DNA from: Azospirillum cavernae
Lineage (GTDB): Bacteria; Pseudomonadota; Alphaproteobacteria; Azospirillales; Azospirillaceae
Direction of reading: 5' to 3'
Assembly: GCF_003590795.1 (NCBI RefSeq)
Contig: NZ_QYUL01000002.1
Span: 1,109,001-1,173,000 of the forward strand
Length of the DNA stretch: 64,000 bases
In this document: positions 54,511 to 63,438 of the stretch, one piece after another
Layout: each line of letters starts with the position of its first letter
How positions within the stretch are numbered: position 1 is the first letter of the stretch
Program-made: the position numbers and the translations under genes
Notes under the pieces: generated by a model
What the model was told of the DNA's origin: nothing
The model's database searches: none
What the model saw: only the letters and a program-made list of their open reading frames with translations

Positions 54511-54710
54511 TTTGACACCGATGAACACAGATAAACACAGATGAAGAAAGATAAACGGAGCCGATTCTGGTGATGCCTGCCGTGATCTGCGCGGATGTGT
54601 TCGCGATATTTTTTATTAATAAAACATTCTTTTTCTGCATCGTGCTGAAACGGCAAATCCAAGCGCTAATTCGCGTCCATCTGTGTTTATCTGTGTTCAT
54701 CGGTGTCACA
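54511..54710. repeat. Second repeat element with inverted arms, without intact gene
   Basis: A 200-base element with 33-base inverted arms (54511-54543 and 54678-54710) that differ by one or two bases. Both begin like the arms at 6190-7010 (TTTGACACCGATGAACACAG). Inside the right arm, reading inward, a start ATGGACGCGAA resembles the gene start in the other element but meets a stop after four codons. The centre is AT-rich and has no gene. It lies between the ABC exporter and meaB. Confidence 0.75.
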
Positions 54711-54815
54711 AAACACCCTTCGCAATTCCCCGCCTCACCCAAGGAGCGCCATCGGTCCCGCCCGTCTCCAACCCAAGGGCTTTATCCGGGGCGCGGGCGC
54801 GGGTAGGGTGGCGGG

Positions 54816-55850
54816 ATGATGACGATCACCGCTGTGGCTGCCGACCCGACCATGTCCGACTTCCGTGAATCCGACCCGACCCATCTTGCCGAAGCCGTTC
54901 GCGCCGGGGATCGCCGTGCGTTGGCCCGCGCCATTACGTTGATCGAATCGACCCGCGCCGATCACCGCGCCACCGCCGAGGCGCTGTTGGCGGCGTTGCT
55001 GCCCTTCACCGGGAATTCGGTGCGGTTGGGCATTTCCGGCGTGCCGGGGGTGGGGAAATCGACCTTCATCGAGGCGTTCGGGCTGCATGTCATCGGTTTG
55101 GGCCACAAGGTGGCGGTGCTGGCGGTCGATCCGTCGTCGCAACGCACCGGCGGTTCGATCCTGGGGGACAAAACCCGCATGGTCGATCTGTCGCGCGAGG
55201 CGAACGCCTTCATCCGCCCCTCGCCTGCCGGAGCGACGCTGGGCGGGGTGGCGCGGCGCACGCGCGAGGCGATGCTGATTTGCGAGGCGGCGGGCTTTGA
55301 CGTCATCGTCGTCGAGACGGTGGGCGTCGGCCAATCGGAAACCGCCGTTGCCGACATGGTCGATCTGTTCATGCTGCTGCTGCTGCCCGCTGGCGGCGAC
55401 GAGTTGCAGGGCATCAAGAAGGGCATCGTCGAGTTGGCCGATCTGGTCGTCGTCAACAAGGCCGACGGCGATCTGGCCGCCACCGCGCGCCACACGGTGG
55501 CCGATTACCGCCACGCTTTGACCCTGCTGCGCCACGGCGATTGGCGGGTGCCGGTGTTGAGTTGTTCGGCGGTTCACAAGAACGGGGTGGACGCTATTTG
55601 GGACACGATCGGCGAGCACAAGGCGATCACCCAGGCCAACGGCCAGCGCGCGACCCGGCGGGCCGATCAAGCGCGCGCCTGGCTGTGGAGCGAGATTCGC
55701 GAAACGCTGATCGACCGTTTCCGCGCTCACCCGGCGGTGCGCGCCGATCTGGCGCGACTCGAGGCAGACGTCACGGCGGGCGCGATGATCCCGACCACGG
55801 CGGCGCGCGCGCTGCTGGGGAGTTTTCTGGGCGAGTCGGCGGTCCCCTAA
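54816..55850 (+). CDS. meaB: MeaB-type GTPase (methylmalonyl-CoA mutase chaperone)
   Basis: A 344-residue G3E-family GTPase. The P-loop is GISGVPGVGKSTFIE, followed by AVLAVDPSSQRTGGSILGDKTRM, ETVGVGQSETAVADMVD and VVNKADGD (base recognition). It assembles and protects the B12-dependent methylmalonyl-CoA mutase. The mutase genes are not in this window. The start is among several ATGs (54816, 54819, 54852); the first is shown. Confidence 0.93.
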   Translation: MMTITAVAADPTMSDFRESDPTHLAEAVRAGDRRALARAITLIESTRADHRATAEALLAALLPFTGNSVRLGISGVPGVGKSTFIEAFGLHVIGLGHKVAVLAVDPSSQRTGGSILGDKTRMVDLSREANAFIRPSPAGATLGGVARRTREAMLICEAAGFDVIVVETVGVGQSETAVADMVDLFMLLLLPAGGDELQGIKKGIVELADLVVVNKADGDLAATARHTVADYRHALTLLRHGDWRVPVLSCSAVHKNGVDAIWDTIGEHKAITQANGQRATRRADQARAWLWSEIRETLIDRFRAHPAVRADLARLEADVTAGAMIPTTAARALLGSFLGESAVP

Positions 55851-55883
55851 CGATTGGGCGGATTCTAGGCCAAACCGCTTATG

Positions 55884-55913
55884 TTGCACCGCAACATTTT
55901 CGTTGCGCCGCAA
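55884..55913. promoter_or_regulatory. Paired TTGC-N3-GCAA sites upstream of the phasin gene
   Basis: Two palindromes, TTGCACCGCAA (55884-55894) and TTGCGCCGCAA (55903-55913), spaced 19 bases start to start. They lie about 145 bases before the phasin start. TGC/GCA-rich palindromes of this sort are the targets of the polyhydroxyalkanoate repressor PhaR in alphaproteobacteria. Confidence 0.55.
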
Positions 55914-56058
55914 CGCCCATGGGTTTAGTTTGGCAAAGGCGGGAAAGGAGCGTCTGCCAAAGACGCTTGGGCGAACGGTTGCCCGCAGTCTCCTGGGGTT
56001 TGCCGGAGCGGCCTTTCCGTTTCCGCCACACTGATTCGTCCACGGGAGACAACGCGCC

Positions 56059-56856
56059 ATGACCGCCAATTTCTTCGGCCTGTTCAGCCAAGCCGGTTCG
56101 CTCGCCAAATCCAACGCCGAAACCACCGCCGCCAAGTCGGCCCGCGTCGCCGGGCTGGTGCAGGACGGCTACCGCCGCTGGTTCGACGGCGTCACCGCCT
56201 CGGTCAACGACGCTGGCCGTCTGGCTGGCGAGTTCGGCAAGGTCCGCTCGCCCGCCGATCTGGCGGCGCTGCACCGCGAATGGCTGAACACGACCCAAGC
56301 CCGCGTGACCGAAGGCGTGCAGGGCTTCCTGGACGTGTCGGCCAAGATCGCCGCCGAGGTCGCCATCCTTCCGGGCGCCGCCCTCCCAGTCGCCAACGTG
56401 ACCGTGGCCGCCAAGTCCGGCCCGGTCCTGGTGAAGCCGGTGGTCGTGGTCGCGAAGACGGAAGCCCCGGCGAAGGTTAAGGCCCCGGTCGTCGAGACGC
56501 CGGTCGTCGAGACTCCGGTTGTGGAAGCGCCGGTGGTCAAGGCTCCGGTCGTTGAGCCTGTCGTCGTTGAGGCCCCCGCGCCGGTCGTTGAGGCCGTCGC
56601 CCCGGAGGCTCCGGCCCCGGTGGCGGTTGTCGAGGCGCCGGTTGAGGCCCCCGTCGAGGCCCCGGTTGAAGCCGCTCCGGCGGTTGAGGTCGCTCCGGTC
56701 GCCAAAGCCGCTCCGGTGGACGCCGCCCCGGCCGAGACCGTCGAGGCCGCCGCCCCGGAGGCCCCGGCCCCCGTCGCCGCCAAGCCGCCGGTCAAGGCTG
56801 GCCCGCAGCGCCGCGTCGGCGGTCGTCCGGCGGGTCGGACCGGCGCCCAACGTTGA
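56059..56856 (+). CDS. Phasin family protein with long Pro/Val/Ala tail
   Basis: A 265-residue protein. The N-terminal ~110 residues are the helical phasin domain (LFSQAGSLAKSNAETTAAKSARVAGLVQDGYRRWFDG...LHREWLNTTQARVTEGVQGFLDVSAKIAAEVA). Phasins coat polyhydroxyalkanoate granules. The remaining ~150 residues repeat short units such as VVETPVVEAPVVKAP and end basic (GPQRRVGGRPAGRTGAQR), which could bind DNA or the granule. The start at 56059 follows GGGAGA. Paired PhaR-like sites lie upstream. Confidence 0.87.
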   Translation: MTANFFGLFSQAGSLAKSNAETTAAKSARVAGLVQDGYRRWFDGVTASVNDAGRLAGEFGKVRSPADLAALHREWLNTTQARVTEGVQGFLDVSAKIAAEVAILPGAALPVANVTVAAKSGPVLVKPVVVVAKTEAPAKVKAPVVETPVVETPVVEAPVVKAPVVEPVVVEAPAPVVEAVAPEAPAPVAVVEAPVEAPVEAPVEAAPAVEVAPVAKAAPVDAAPAETVEAAAPEAPAPVAAKPPVKAGPQRRVGGRPAGRTGAQR

Positions 56857-56960
56857 ACGAAGTCCACCGCGTCGCCGTCTCTTGGCGTTGTTGAGAGACG
56901 GCTTGCGGTTCGACTCTGGGGTGTCTGCCGATTCTCTGGCTTGTTCTCGCGGATCCGTTC

Positions 56961-56990
56961 TTGACGACCCCTGTTTTGTTCGACTATATA
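56961..56990 (+). promoter_or_regulatory. Promoter of rpmB
   Basis: The -35 box TTGACG (56961-56966) and the -10 box TATATA (56985-56990) are 18 bases apart. The predicted start lies about 60 bases before the rpmB ATG. Confidence 0.7.
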
Positions 56991-57057
56991 GCGGCCTCCT
57001 TCGGGCGGCGTACCGCCCGTCACCGGGTTTCATTTGTTCAAGTAAAGGATTAGTCCG

Positions 57058-57357
57058 ATGGCACGTCGGTGCTCCGTGACTGGCAAAGGCACGCAGTTTG
57101 GCAACAACGTCAGCCACGCCAACAACAAGAATCGTCGCCGCTTCCAGCCGAACCTCCAGGACACCTCGCTGCTGAGCGACGCTCTGGGTTCGCTGGTGCG
57201 TTTGCGTCTCTCGGTCCACGCGATCCGCTCGATCGAGCACAAGGGCGGCCTCGACGCCTTCCTGCTCGACGCGAAGGACGCGGTGCTGAGCGACGACGCC
57301 CGTCGCGCCAAGCGCCGCATCGCCAAGGCCCAGGAGAAGGCTCAGGCCGCCGCCTGA
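57058..57357 (+). CDS. rpmB: 50S ribosomal protein L28
   Basis: A 99-residue ribosomal protein. The N-terminus [29 protein letters not shown] is the conserved L28 start, and the C-terminal half ([22 protein letters not shown]) is typical of alphaproteobacterial L28. It sits in the large subunit near the E site. It is a single-gene unit with a clear promoter. Confidence 0.97.
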   Translation: MARRCSVTGKGTQFGNNVSHANNKNRRRFQPNLQDTSLLSDALGSLVRLRLSVHAIRSIEHKGGLDAFLLDAKDAVLSDDARRAKRRIAKAQEKAQAAA

Positions 57358-57386
57358 TCCCCTGGTTTTTGGCGGCGCGCTAAGGC

Positions 57387-57419
57387 GGGGATGCCTGCAT
57401 CCCCGTTGAGACAGGTTTT
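57387..57419 (+). terminator. Probable terminator of rpmB
   Basis: A perfect 8-bp stem, GGGGATGC and GCATCCCC (57387-57404), lies 30 bases after the rpmB stop. A short TTTT follows only 11 bases later, so termination may be weak. Confidence 0.5.
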
Positions 57420-57521
57420 AGGGCGCCCACAGGACGAATCCGACTCCCGGTCGAGAGCGGCGCGCGATTTCCGATAAGGAGATCGCGCGTTTCGTCGTTT
57501 CTGGATCACGCTGTCTTCGGA

Positions 57522-58106
57522 TCATTCGTCCAGCAGATCCGCCGGATCCTCGGCGTCGACCACGCGGCGGGCGACGTCATAACCGAATCCGGCGCGGCCC
57601 AAAGCCGCCATGTCCTTGTCGCGGTGCGCCGCGCGGGCTTCGGGCAGCCGGTAGACGCCGAGTCGCCGCCGTTTGGCCAGCGCCAGCGCCGCCGTCAGAT
57701 CCACATTCGGCCCAACATCCTCCCGCAGCGTGTCCAGCGCCTTGTCGGCACCGTCGCGGTTGATGCCCTTGGCCGCCAGCTTTTGCGCGATGGCGCGGGT
57801 GGACGCGCCGCGCCGGTGCAGGCTTTCCGTCCGCATCTGGGCGTAGGTGTCGTCGTTCAGCAGATTGGCGCGGACGTAGCGTTCGATCAACGCGTCCACC
57901 CAACCCGCGCCCTCCTCGGGATCGTCGCCGTAAGCCTGGGCGGAGCGTTGGACCTTGCGCATCAGCACGCTGCGCAGATTGGCGGTGGAGCTGGCGAATC
58001 GCTCCAGATAATGCAGGGCCGAATTTTCCAGATATTGCGGCGTCACCCGCTTGACCGGCTTGGCGGTCGGGCCAGTTTGGCGGCGAGGCGGATTGTCGCG
58101 GGTCAT
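57522..58106 (-). CDS. recX: RecX-family regulatory protein
   Basis: A 194-residue helical protein with the RecX repeats: ALHYLERFASSTANLRSVLMRKV, VDALIERYVRANLLNDDTYAQMRTESLHRRGASTRAIAQKLAAKGI and the C-terminal three-helix part. RecX inhibits or modulates RecA filaments. Alphaproteobacterial RecX is often apart from recA, and so it is here. The gene starts 80 bases from the divergent ABC-2 permease gene. Confidence 0.87.
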   Translation of the reverse strand: MTRDNPPRRQTGPTAKPVKRVTPQYLENSALHYLERFASSTANLRSVLMRKVQRSAQAYGDDPEEGAGWVDALIERYVRANLLNDDTYAQMRTESLHRRGASTRAIAQKLAAKGINRDGADKALDTLREDVGPNVDLTAALALAKRRRLGVYRLPEARAAHRDKDMAALGRAGFGYDVARRVVDAEDPADLLDE

Positions 58107-58186
58107 GGCTGTCCTTGCGGTGGTGGCGGTTGCCCGGCGGGCCGGTGGGCCGTAAAGTCCGCCGTCCTTTTGTGAATCGTGAAGCG

Positions 58187-58990
58187 ATGACTCATCCCCT
58201 TCCTCCCATGCCGCGCGTCGTCGGTCCCGTCAACTGGATCGGTTTGTGGACCCTGTACGCCCGCGAGGTGCGGCGCTTCGTCAAGGTGCACCAGCAAACC
58301 GTCTGGGCGCCGGTGGTGACGACGCTGCTCTATTACGCGGTCTTCGCCCTGTCGCTGGGCGCGGCGGTGCGCACGGTTGGCGAGGTGCCCTATCTGGAGT
58401 TCCTGGCGCCCGGCCTGATGATGATGGCGATGGTGCAGAACGCCTTCGCCAACACCTCCTCCTCCGTGGTGATCGCCAAGGTGCAGGGCAACATCGTGGA
58501 CATCCTGATGCCGCCGCTGTCGCCGATGGAGCTGGTCAGCGGCTTTGTCTTTGGCGGCGTCACGCGCGGCCTGCTGGTCGGGCTGGTGACGGGGCTGGCG
58601 ATCTGGTGTTTCGTGCCGCTGCACATGCCCCATCCGGGATTCGTCCTGTTTCACGCGCTGATGGCGTCGATGCTGCTGTCGCTGCTGGGGTTGATCGGCG
58701 GCGTTTGGTCGGAGAAGTTCGACAACATCGCCGCCGTCACCAACTTCGTCGTCACGCCCCTGTCCTTCCTGTCCGGCACCTTCTATTCGGTGGATTCGCT
58801 GCCCGGCGTCTTTTGGTGGGTGGCCCACGCCGACCCGTTCTTTTACATGATCGACGGCTTCCGGTACGGCTTTGTCGGGCGGGCCGACGGGGCGCTGTGG
58901 CTGGGCGTGATCGTCATGGCCGGGGTCAACGCCGGTCTGTGGTGGTTGGCCTTGAGGATGTTTAAAACAGGTTACAAGTTGAAGGCGTGA
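58187..58990 (+). CDS. ABC-2 type transporter permease
   Basis: A 267-residue membrane protein with six hydrophobic segments. The family parts are [62 protein letters not shown] and [20 protein letters not shown], resembling YadH/NodJ-type permeases. An ATPase partner is needed but none is next to it. The start at 58187 is chosen; the frame is open to 58115. Confidence 0.9.
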   Translation: MTHPLPPMPRVVGPVNWIGLWTLYAREVRRFVKVHQQTVWAPVVTTLLYYAVFALSLGAAVRTVGEVPYLEFLAPGLMMMAMVQNAFANTSSSVVIAKVQGNIVDILMPPLSPMELVSGFVFGGVTRGLLVGLVTGLAIWCFVPLHMPHPGFVLFHALMASMLLSLLGLIGGVWSEKFDNIAAVTNFVVTPLSFLSGTFYSVDSLPGVFWWVAHADPFFYMIDGFRYGFVGRADGALWLGVIVMAGVNAGLWWLALRMFKTGYKLKA

Positions 58991-59046
58991 CGCGGGGGAA
59001 TTCCAGCCCTGTCGTTGCTGCTATCCCCTGTTGTCGCTGCTATCCG

Positions 59047-59075
59047 TTGACAGAACCTATCGTTCCCCGGATATT
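59047..59075 (+). promoter_or_regulatory. Promoter of the argD-argF operon
   Basis: A consensus -35 box TTGACA (59047-59052) and the -10 box GATATT (59070-59075) are 17 bases apart, about 60 bases before the argD start. Just upstream, GCTGCTATCC occurs twice (near 59018 and 59035). Confidence 0.65.
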
Positions 59076-59135
59076 TGCCAGGTTCCCGGCGGGTACAATG
59101 CTCGCCGGGTTTTTCTGTTTTGGGAGGCCAGAGCC

Positions 59136-60308
59136 GTGATTCCCGTCGTTATGCCCACATACGCGCGCGCCGATGTTGTGTTCGAGCGCGGCGAAGGTCC
59201 GTATCTCTACGCGACCGATGGGCGACGATTCCTGGATTTCGCCGCCGGCGTGGCGGTGACGGCGCTGGGCCACGCGCATCCTTACCTGATTAAGGCGCTG
59301 ACCGAGCAGGCCCACAAGGTGTGGCACACCTCCAATCTGTTCCGGGTCGCCGGGCAGGAAAGCCTCGCCAAGCGTTTGACCGAACTGACCTTCGCCGACA
59401 CTGTGTTCTTCACGAATTCGGGCGCGGAGGCGTGGGAGTGCGGGGCCAAAGTGGTGCGCAAGTACCATTACGAGAACGGCAACCCGCAAAAGACCCGCAT
59501 CATCACCTTCGAGCAGGCCTTCCATGGCCGCACGCTGGCCTCGATCTCCGCCGCCAAGCAGGAAAAGCTGGTGAAGGGATTCGGGCCGCTGCTCGACGGC
59601 TTCGATCAAGTGGCGTTCGGCAATTTGAACGAGCTGCGCAACGCCATCACCCCGGAAACCGGCGGCATCTGCGTCGAGCCGATCCAGGGCGAGGGCGGCA
59701 TCCGCGCCGGTTCGGTCGAATTCCTGCGCGGCCTGCGCGAGGTCTGCGACGAGTTCGGCCTGCTGCTGTTCTTTGACGAAATCCAAACCGGCGTGGGCCG
59801 CACCGGCAAGCTGTTCGCCCATGAATGGGCGGGCATCACGCCGGACGTCATGGCGGTGGCCAAGGGCATCGGCGGCGGATTCCCGCTGGGCGCGTGCCTC
59901 GCCACCGAACGCGCGGCGTCGGGCATGACCGCCGGGACGCACGGTTCGACCTATGGCGGGAATCCGCTGGCGACCGCCGTCGGCAACGCCGTGCTGGATC
60001 TGGTGACGGCCCCCGGTTTCCTGGATGGCGTGCAGCGCATTTCCGGGATTCTGCAAGGCCGTCTGACGGATTTGATCGCCAAGCATCCGGGATTCTTCCT
60101 GGAGCTGCGCGGGCAGGGGCTGTTGCTGGGCCTGAAGGTCGCGCCGCCGGTGGGCGACGTGGTGGCCAAGCTGCGCGCCAACGGCATGCTGTCGGTTCCG
60201 GCGGGCGACAACGTCGTTCGTCTGCTGCCGCCGCTCATCATTGAGGAGCAGCAGGTGGACGAGGCGATCGCCATCCTCGACCAGACCGCGCGGGAGTGGA
60301 CGGCATGA
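59136..60308 (+). CDS. argD: Acetylornithine transaminase ArgD
   Basis: A 390-residue PLP enzyme of arginine biosynthesis (N-acetylglutamate semialdehyde to N-acetylornithine). Motifs are [64 protein letters not shown] and the PLP lysine in [16 protein letters not shown]. The GTG at 59136 is the best start, with GGGAGG eight bases upstream; an ATG at 59151 is an alternative. The stop overlaps the argF start (ATGA), so the two are coupled. Confidence 0.95.
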   Translation: MIPVVMPTYARADVVFERGEGPYLYATDGRRFLDFAAGVAVTALGHAHPYLIKALTEQAHKVWHTSNLFRVAGQESLAKRLTELTFADTVFFTNSGAEAWECGAKVVRKYHYENGNPQKTRIITFEQAFHGRTLASISAAKQEKLVKGFGPLLDGFDQVAFGNLNELRNAITPETGGICVEPIQGEGGIRAGSVEFLRGLREVCDEFGLLLFFDEIQTGVGRTGKLFAHEWAGITPDVMAVAKGIGGGFPLGACLATERAASGMTAGTHGSTYGGNPLATAVGNAVLDLVTAPGFLDGVQRISGILQGRLTDLIAKHPGFFLELRGQGLLLGLKVAPPVGDVVAKLRANGMLSVPAGDNVVRLLPPLIIEEQQVDEAIAILDQTAREWTA

Positions 60309-61222
60309 GCAAGGTTCGCCATTTTCTGGATGTTGATCGGCTCGACACCCAAACCCTGCGCCACATCCTGGACCGCGCCGTCGCCATCAAGGCGGACAAG
60401 GCGGCGTATCGCAGCCTGTTCCAGGACAAAACCCTGGCGCTGATCTTCGAGAAGCCCTCGACCCGCACCCGCGTGTCGTTCGAGGTCGGGATGCGCCAGT
60501 TCGGCGGCAGCGTCGTGGTGCTGAAGCCCGACGACATGCAGCTTGGCCGGGGCGAGACCATCGGCGATACCGCGCGGGTTCTCTCTCGTTACGTCGACGC
60601 TGTCATGGTGCGGACGACCGGCGAAGAGCGGGTGCATGAATTGGCGGCGCACGCCAGCATTCCGATCATCAACGGCCTGACCGACCAGACCCACCCCTGC
60701 CAGATCATGGCCGATCTGATGACCTTCGAGGAGCATCGCGGCCCCATCGCCGGGCGTTCGGTGGCGTGGCTGGGCGATTGCAACAATGTGGCGGTCAGTT
60801 GGGCGCACGCCGCCGTGCGCTTTGATTTTGAGCTGCGTCTGGCCTGCCCGGCGCAGTATGGCCCTTCGCAGGCCTTGCTCGATTGGGCGAAGGCGGAGGG
60901 CACGGGCCGTCTGGTCGTCACCGATTCGCCGGAAGACGCCGTGCGCGGGACCGAATGCGTCATCACCGACGCCTGGGCCTCGATGCACAACACCGACATC
61001 GAGGAGCGCGCGGCGATCCTGGAACCCTATCAGGTGAACGAAGCCTTGATGGGGTTGGCGCACCAGGACGCGCTGTTCATGCATTGCCTGCCCGCCCATC
61101 GCGGCGAGGAGGTGACGGACGGCGTGATCGACGGTCGCCATTCGGTGGTGTGGGACGAGGCGGAAAACCGCCTGCACGCGCAAAAGGCGATCCTCGCCTG
61201 GTGCATCGGCGAGTCCCTCTGA
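60305..61222 (+). CDS. argF: Ornithine carbamoyltransferase ArgF
   Basis: A 305-residue enzyme that makes citrulline from ornithine and carbamoyl phosphate. The carbamoyl phosphate site is [21 protein letters not shown]; further motifs are [18 protein letters not shown] and the ornithine-binding [18 protein letters not shown]. The start overlaps the argD stop by four bases. argD, argF and hslO in this order are common in alphaproteobacteria. Confidence 0.97.
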   Translation: MSKVRHFLDVDRLDTQTLRHILDRAVAIKADKAAYRSLFQDKTLALIFEKPSTRTRVSFEVGMRQFGGSVVVLKPDDMQLGRGETIGDTARVLSRYVDAVMVRTTGEERVHELAAHASIPIINGLTDQTHPCQIMADLMTFEEHRGPIAGRSVAWLGDCNNVAVSWAHAAVRFDFELRLACPAQYGPSQALLDWAKAEGTGRLVVTDSPEDAVRGTECVITDAWASMHNTDIEERAAILEPYQVNEALMGLAHQDALFMHCLPAHRGEEVTDGVIDGRHSVVWDEAENRLHAQKAILAWCIGESL

Positions 61223-61235
61223 CATCCTGTTTCCT

Positions 61236-61290
61236 CCCTCTCCCGCTTGCGGGAGAGGGACATCAAGGCTTCTCCCGTTTCGGGAGAGGG
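61236..61290. repeat. Two REP-like hairpins after argF
   Basis: CCCTCTCCCGC-TT-GCGGGAGAGGG (61236-61259) is a perfect hairpin. A second one, CTTCTCCCG...CGGGAGAGG (61269-61290), has one mismatch. They belong to the family at 3231 and 49716. They lie between argF and hslO. Confidence 0.85.
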
Positions 61291-61416
61291 AGTTTAAGGC
61301 TAAAAAGGGGCTGCGCCGGGCGCGCGTCAGCCCCGCCGCCCTTGATTTGGCGGCGCGCGGCTCCGATCTTGCCGCAGACGCTCGTTTTTCCCGGTCTTTG
61401 CTCAAGGAATGCCTTC

Positions 61417-62352
61417 ATGGACGATCCTTCCGTCCGTCCGCTTGCCGACGACTTTGTTCTGCCCTTTCAAATCGAGGCGTCGCGCCTGCGTGGCCGCATG
61501 GTCAAGCTTGGCCCGGCCATCGACGAGATTCTGACGCGCCACGATTACCCGTCCAGCGTCGCCCGCATCCTGGCGGAAACGGCGACGCTCGCCGTGCTGC
61601 TGTCCAGCATGCTGAAATATGAGGGCATCTTCACCCTTCAGACCAAGGGCGAGGGCGCCATCAAGGTGCTGGTCGCCGACGTCACCTCGGTCGGCGACGT
61701 GCGCGCCTACGCCCAGTATGACGCGGAGGAACTGGCCAAGGCCGAGCGCGACGTGGACATCGCCCCGGCGGCGGCGTTGATCGGCAAGGGCTACATCGCC
61801 TTCACCGTCGATCAAGGCGGGGACACGGATCGGTATCAGGGCATCGTCGAGCTGTATGGCAAGACGCTGACCGATTGCGTCCAGCATTATTTCCGTCAAT
61901 CGGAACAGATCCAGACCGGCCTGTCGGTGTCGGTGGACCGCGCCGTGAACCCGGACGGCACGCCCGGCGGCTGGCGCGCGGGCGGCGTGATGATTCAGCG
62001 TCTGCCGCAGGAGCCGGGCGTTCAGGCGTCCGAGAAGGATGAGGATTGGGTGCGCGCCCTGGCGCTGATGTCCAGCGTCACCGGCGACGAGATGCTGGAC
62101 GTCGGTCTGACGGCGTCCACGCTGCTCTATCGTCTGTTCCACGAGGATGGCGTGCGGATCTATGACGAGCACGGCCTGCGCTTTGGCTGCCGTTGCTCGC
62201 GCGAGCGGGTGGAGACGATGCTCGCCAGCCTGCCGCGCGCCGAGGTGCAGGAGTTGAAGATCGACGACGGGCGGGTCGAAGTGACCTGTCAGTTCTGCTC
62301 GACCGACTACCATTTCACCGACGCCGACCTTGATCGGGTGTATGGCGCGTAA
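61417..62352 (+). CDS. hslO: Hsp33 family redox-regulated chaperone
   Basis: A 311-residue chaperone that is activated by oxidation. The C-terminal zinc/redox centre is present: FGCRCSRER (CxC) and TCQFCSTDYHF (CxxC). The N-terminal domain has LTRHDYPSSVARILAETATLAVLLSSMLKYEG and TVDQGGDTDRYQGIVEL. It protects proteins during oxidative and heat stress. The ATG at 61417 is the family-typical start. It follows argF after about 190 bases with a REP-like repeat between. Confidence 0.94.
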   Translation: MDDPSVRPLADDFVLPFQIEASRLRGRMVKLGPAIDEILTRHDYPSSVARILAETATLAVLLSSMLKYEGIFTLQTKGEGAIKVLVADVTSVGDVRAYAQYDAEELAKAERDVDIAPAAALIGKGYIAFTVDQGGDTDRYQGIVELYGKTLTDCVQHYFRQSEQIQTGLSVSVDRAVNPDGTPGGWRAGGVMIQRLPQEPGVQASEKDEDWVRALALMSSVTGDEMLDVGLTASTLLYRLFHEDGVRIYDEHGLRFGCRCSRERVETMLASLPRAEVQELKIDDGRVEVTCQFCSTDYHFTDADLDRVYGA

Positions 62353-62470
62353 GGATGATGGGGGAGGGGGCCGCGTGGCTCTCTCCCAAATCCTGTGTTC
62401 GGGACAGGCCGAAGAGCAAGACGCGAGGGGCAGGCGTTGAGAAGCGCTCAAGAGTTCGCGCGCCAAAACG

Positions 62471-62503
62471 CAAAAAAGACCGCAGCGTTTCCGCTCGGTC
62501 TTC
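62471..62503 (-). terminator. Intrinsic terminator of the tRNA-Gly gene
   Basis: On the minus strand AAGACCG...CGGTCTT with inner AGCG/CGCT pairing (62476-62502) is followed by TTTTTTG. It lies about 40 bases beyond the tRNA 3' end. Confidence 0.85.
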
Positions 62504-62540
62504 CTGCAAGTCTCACAAGACCGAAGTCTTTGAGAGAAAA

Positions 62541-62615
62541 TGGAGCGGGCGAAGGGATTCGAACCCTCGACCCCAACCTTGGCAAGGTTGTGCTCTACCC
62601 CTGAGCTACGCCCGC
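62541..62615 (-). tRNA. tRNA-Gly (anticodon GCC)
   Basis: A 75-base tRNA with all stems. The 7-bp acceptor GCGGGCG pairs with CGCCCGC, the anticodon loop is CTTGCCAA giving anticodon GCC, and the T arm is GAGGGTTCGAATCCCTT. The discriminator T and an encoded CCA end are present. Promoter and terminator are visible on the minus strand. Confidence 0.97.
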
Positions 62616-62688
62616 GCTCCGCATCCGCTGCTTGGTCCGTTCCGTCGCTGTCGCGTCGGCGTCCGGTCCAACCGGCGGCGTGCGGCGG

Positions 62689-62716
62689 ACTATACGGATC
62701 GCGGAGCGCAATGCAA
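62689..62716 (-). promoter_or_regulatory. Promoter of the tRNA-Gly gene
   Basis: On the minus strand the -35 box TTGCAT (62711-62716) and the -10 box TATAGT (62689-62694) are 16 bases apart. Transcription would begin about 65 bases before the tRNA. Confidence 0.55.
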
Positions 62717-62778
62717 GCGTCTTGTTTCACTTTTTTTCGCCGACTGGACGAATTTCGGTCGGGCCGTTAAAAAGGGGC

Positions 62779-63342
62779 ATGGACACCGTCACGACCCCTG
62801 ACGCAACGGACGCTCCGTCGCCGGACCTTCCCTTGCCCACCTCGCCGGACGAGTTGCTGGCGCGGCTCGCCGCGCTGGGCATCGCCGCCGCAACCCACAG
62901 CCACCCGCCGTTGCGCACGGTGGAGGAAAGCAAGATCCTGCGCGGCGCGCTGCATGGCGGCCATTGCAAGAACCTGTTCCTGAAGGACAAGAAGGACCAG
63001 CATTGGCTGGTGGTGGCGCTGGAGGACGCGCGCGTCGATCTGAAGCGGTTGGACAAGGCCATCGGATCGGCCCGGCTGTCCTTCGCCTCGCCGGATCGGC
63101 TGTGGAGCCATCTGGGCATCCGCCCCGGCTCGGTCTCGCCGCTGGCGCTGGTCAACGACACCGAACGCCGGGTCAAGGTGGTGTTGCAGGAAGCGATGAT
63201 GGCGCATGAGATTCTGAACTATCACCCGCTCATCAACGACCGCACCACCGCGATCCACCGCGACGATCTTTTGCGCTTCATCCGCGCCTGCGGCCATGAA
63301 CCGGCCATCGTCGCCTTCGGCGGAGCCGACGACGAGGCTTAA
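62779..63342 (+). CDS. YbaK/ProX-type aminoacyl-tRNA deacylase
   Basis: A 187-residue deacylase domain. Family parts are SHPPLRTVEESKILRGALHGGHCKNLFLKDKKDQHWLVVA, with the catalytic Lys of the KNLFLKD region, and GIRPGSVSPLALVND. It hydrolyses mischarged tRNA (such as Ala-tRNA-Pro) in trans; the closest type seems to be ProXp-like. The start at 62779 follows AAAAAGGGG. The thioredoxin-like gene comes 96 bases later. Confidence 0.9.
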   Translation: MDTVTTPDATDAPSPDLPLPTSPDELLARLAALGIAAATHSHPPLRTVEESKILRGALHGGHCKNLFLKDKKDQHWLVVALEDARVDLKRLDKAIGSARLSFASPDRLWSHLGIRPGSVSPLALVNDTERRVKVVLQEAMMAHEILNYHPLINDRTTAIHRDDLLRFIRACGHEPAIVAFGGADDEA

Positions 63343-63438
63343 CGCGCCACAGCGCGCCGAGAGTGCTTGCCTGCCGGGCCGCGCGCGCTCATCTATGACG
63401 CAGACTGTCCAGACGACATCAACGGGAATCGACCTGCC

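Noticed and set aside
59013..59045. GCTGCTATCC direct repeat as an arginine-repressor site before argD
   Set aside because: It does not resemble known ArgR boxes, and two short copies are too little to support an operator.
62541..62615. tRNA-Gly as the attachment site of an integrated element
   Set aside because: No integrase gene, no partial duplicate of the tRNA end and no composition change are seen beside it.
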